A DNA stretch of 5,232 nucleotides from Nitrospirota bacterium. GTDB taxonomy: Bacteria > Nitrospirota > Thermodesulfovibrionia > Thermodesulfovibrionales > JdFR-85. The notes under the pieces were generated by a model, which was not told the DNA's origin, searched no databases, and saw nothing but the letters and a program-made list of their open reading frames with translations. Position numbers and translations under genes: made by a program. This document shows, piece after piece, positions 4,650 to 5,232 of the stretch (its first letter is position 1; each line of letters begins with the position of its first letter). The stretch covers positions 1 to 5,232 of the forward strand of contig QIJG01000291.1 in NCBI GenBank assembly GCA_003232715.1, written 5' to 3'.

Positions 4650-5232
4650 GTGAAGTTTATTGATTATGTGAAAATAGATCTTAAGGCCGGTGACGGCGGC
4701 AGGGGATGTGTCGGCTTCCGGAGGGAGAAGTTTATTCCAAAGGGAGGGCCTAACGGAGGCGATGGAGGCAGGGGCGGACATATAATTATACGGACGGATC
4801 CCCAGCTATACACCCTGCTCGACTATGTGTACAGGAAGACATACAGGGCAGAACGCGGACAGCACGGAATGGGCAAGAAGATGCACGGCCGTGACGGTAA
4901 GGACCTTATTGTCAGGGTTCCGGTGGGCACTGTTGTAAAGGATGCCGAGACCGGAGAGGTGATTGCAGACCTCGACGCCCCATCTGCCGGGATACTAATT
5001 GCAAAGGGGGGACGGGGGGGACTCGGCAATGCACATTTTGCCACATCCACAAGACAGGCGCCAAGGTTTGCCCAGCCCGGAGAACCCGGAGAAGAGAGGA
5101 AGATTATTCTCGAGCTTAAACTCCTTGCCGACGTCGGTCTCATCGGACTTCCCAATGCCGGAAAATCCACCCTCATAGCCGCCATATCCTCGGCAAGGCC
5201 AAAAATCGCTGATTATCCCTTCACTACCCTGA
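4650..5232 (+). CDS. obgE: GTPase Obg (CgtA), 3'-truncated by the window
   Basis: Obg is an essential GTPase that binds the 50S ribosomal subunit and links late ribosome assembly to nutrient and stress state. The visible 194 residues include the glycine-rich Obg fold: KFIDYVKIDLKAGDGGRGC, then FRREKFIPKGGPNGGDGGRGG around residues 23-43, GKKMHGRDGKDL around 75-86 and GGRGGLGNAHFATSTRQAP around 120-138. The start of the G domain follows: G1/P-loop GLPNAGKST at 166-174 and switch I SARPKIADYPFTTL at 181-194. The remaining G motifs and the C-terminal domain lie beyond the window edge. The frame is clean throughout. The start is taken as GTG 4650 because it gives the family N-terminus and has a well-spaced ribosome binding site; ATG 4632 is the alternative. 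It belongs with rplU and rpmA by conserved gene order. Confidence 0.97.
   Translation, partial: MKFIDYVKIDLKAGDGGRGCVGFRREKFIPKGGPNGGDGGRGGHIIIRTDPQLYTLLDYVYRKTYRAERGQHGMGKKMHGRDGKDLIVRVPVGTVVKDAETGEVIADLDAPSAGILIAKGGRGGLGNAHFATSTRQAPRFAQPGEPGEERKIILELKLLADVGLIGLPNAGKSTLIAAISSARPKIADYPFTTL

Noticed and set aside
4823..5185. 120-codon minus-strand open frame
   Set aside because: It is antisense to the well-conserved Obg coding sequence.

Overview
The window is a bacterial chromosomal segment, all genes on the + strand, made of housekeeping genes separated by repeat-rich intergenic DNA. In order it holds: the C-terminal part of the replicative helicase gene dnaB (3-1120, start outside the window, reading frame broken twice); a MEMO-family gene (AmmeMemoRadiSam system protein B, 1120-1923) whose start overlaps the dnaB stop; a short-unit tandem repeat (1944-2071); a two-domain PilZ protein gene (2105-2776); ribosomal protein genes rplU (2916-3233) and rpmA (3236-3502); an intergenic stretch of about 1.1 kb dominated by one composite repeat block (3715-4468); and the 5' part of the GTPase gene obgE (4650 to the window end).

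The organism looks like a Gram-negative-type bacterium of moderate GC content. L27 lacks the cleavable N-terminal extension seen in Firmicutes. The MEMO gene, the PilZ protein and abundant dispersed C/G-rich repeats would fit Nitrospirota or a former deltaproteobacterial lineage. This placement is inference from gene content only.

rplU-rpmA-obgE is a widely conserved ribosome/ribosome-assembly cluster. Here L21 and L27 are tightly coupled: the rpmA ribosome binding site lies in the last two codons of rplU. obgE is pushed about 1.15 kb downstream by the repeat block and probably needs its own promoter.

I see no new multi-gene system. The most unusual content is the 3715-4468 block. It has inverted terminal regions about 45 bp long that share a perfect 11-bp outer end and carry mirror-image G-quadruplex motifs. 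Between them lie eight copies of a 62-64 bp tandem unit. The last copy is split by a 105-bp palindromic, MITE-like insertion, and joining its two halves restores exactly 64 bp. Second in interest are the two frame breaks in dnaB, an essential gene, which are either sequence errors or real decay.
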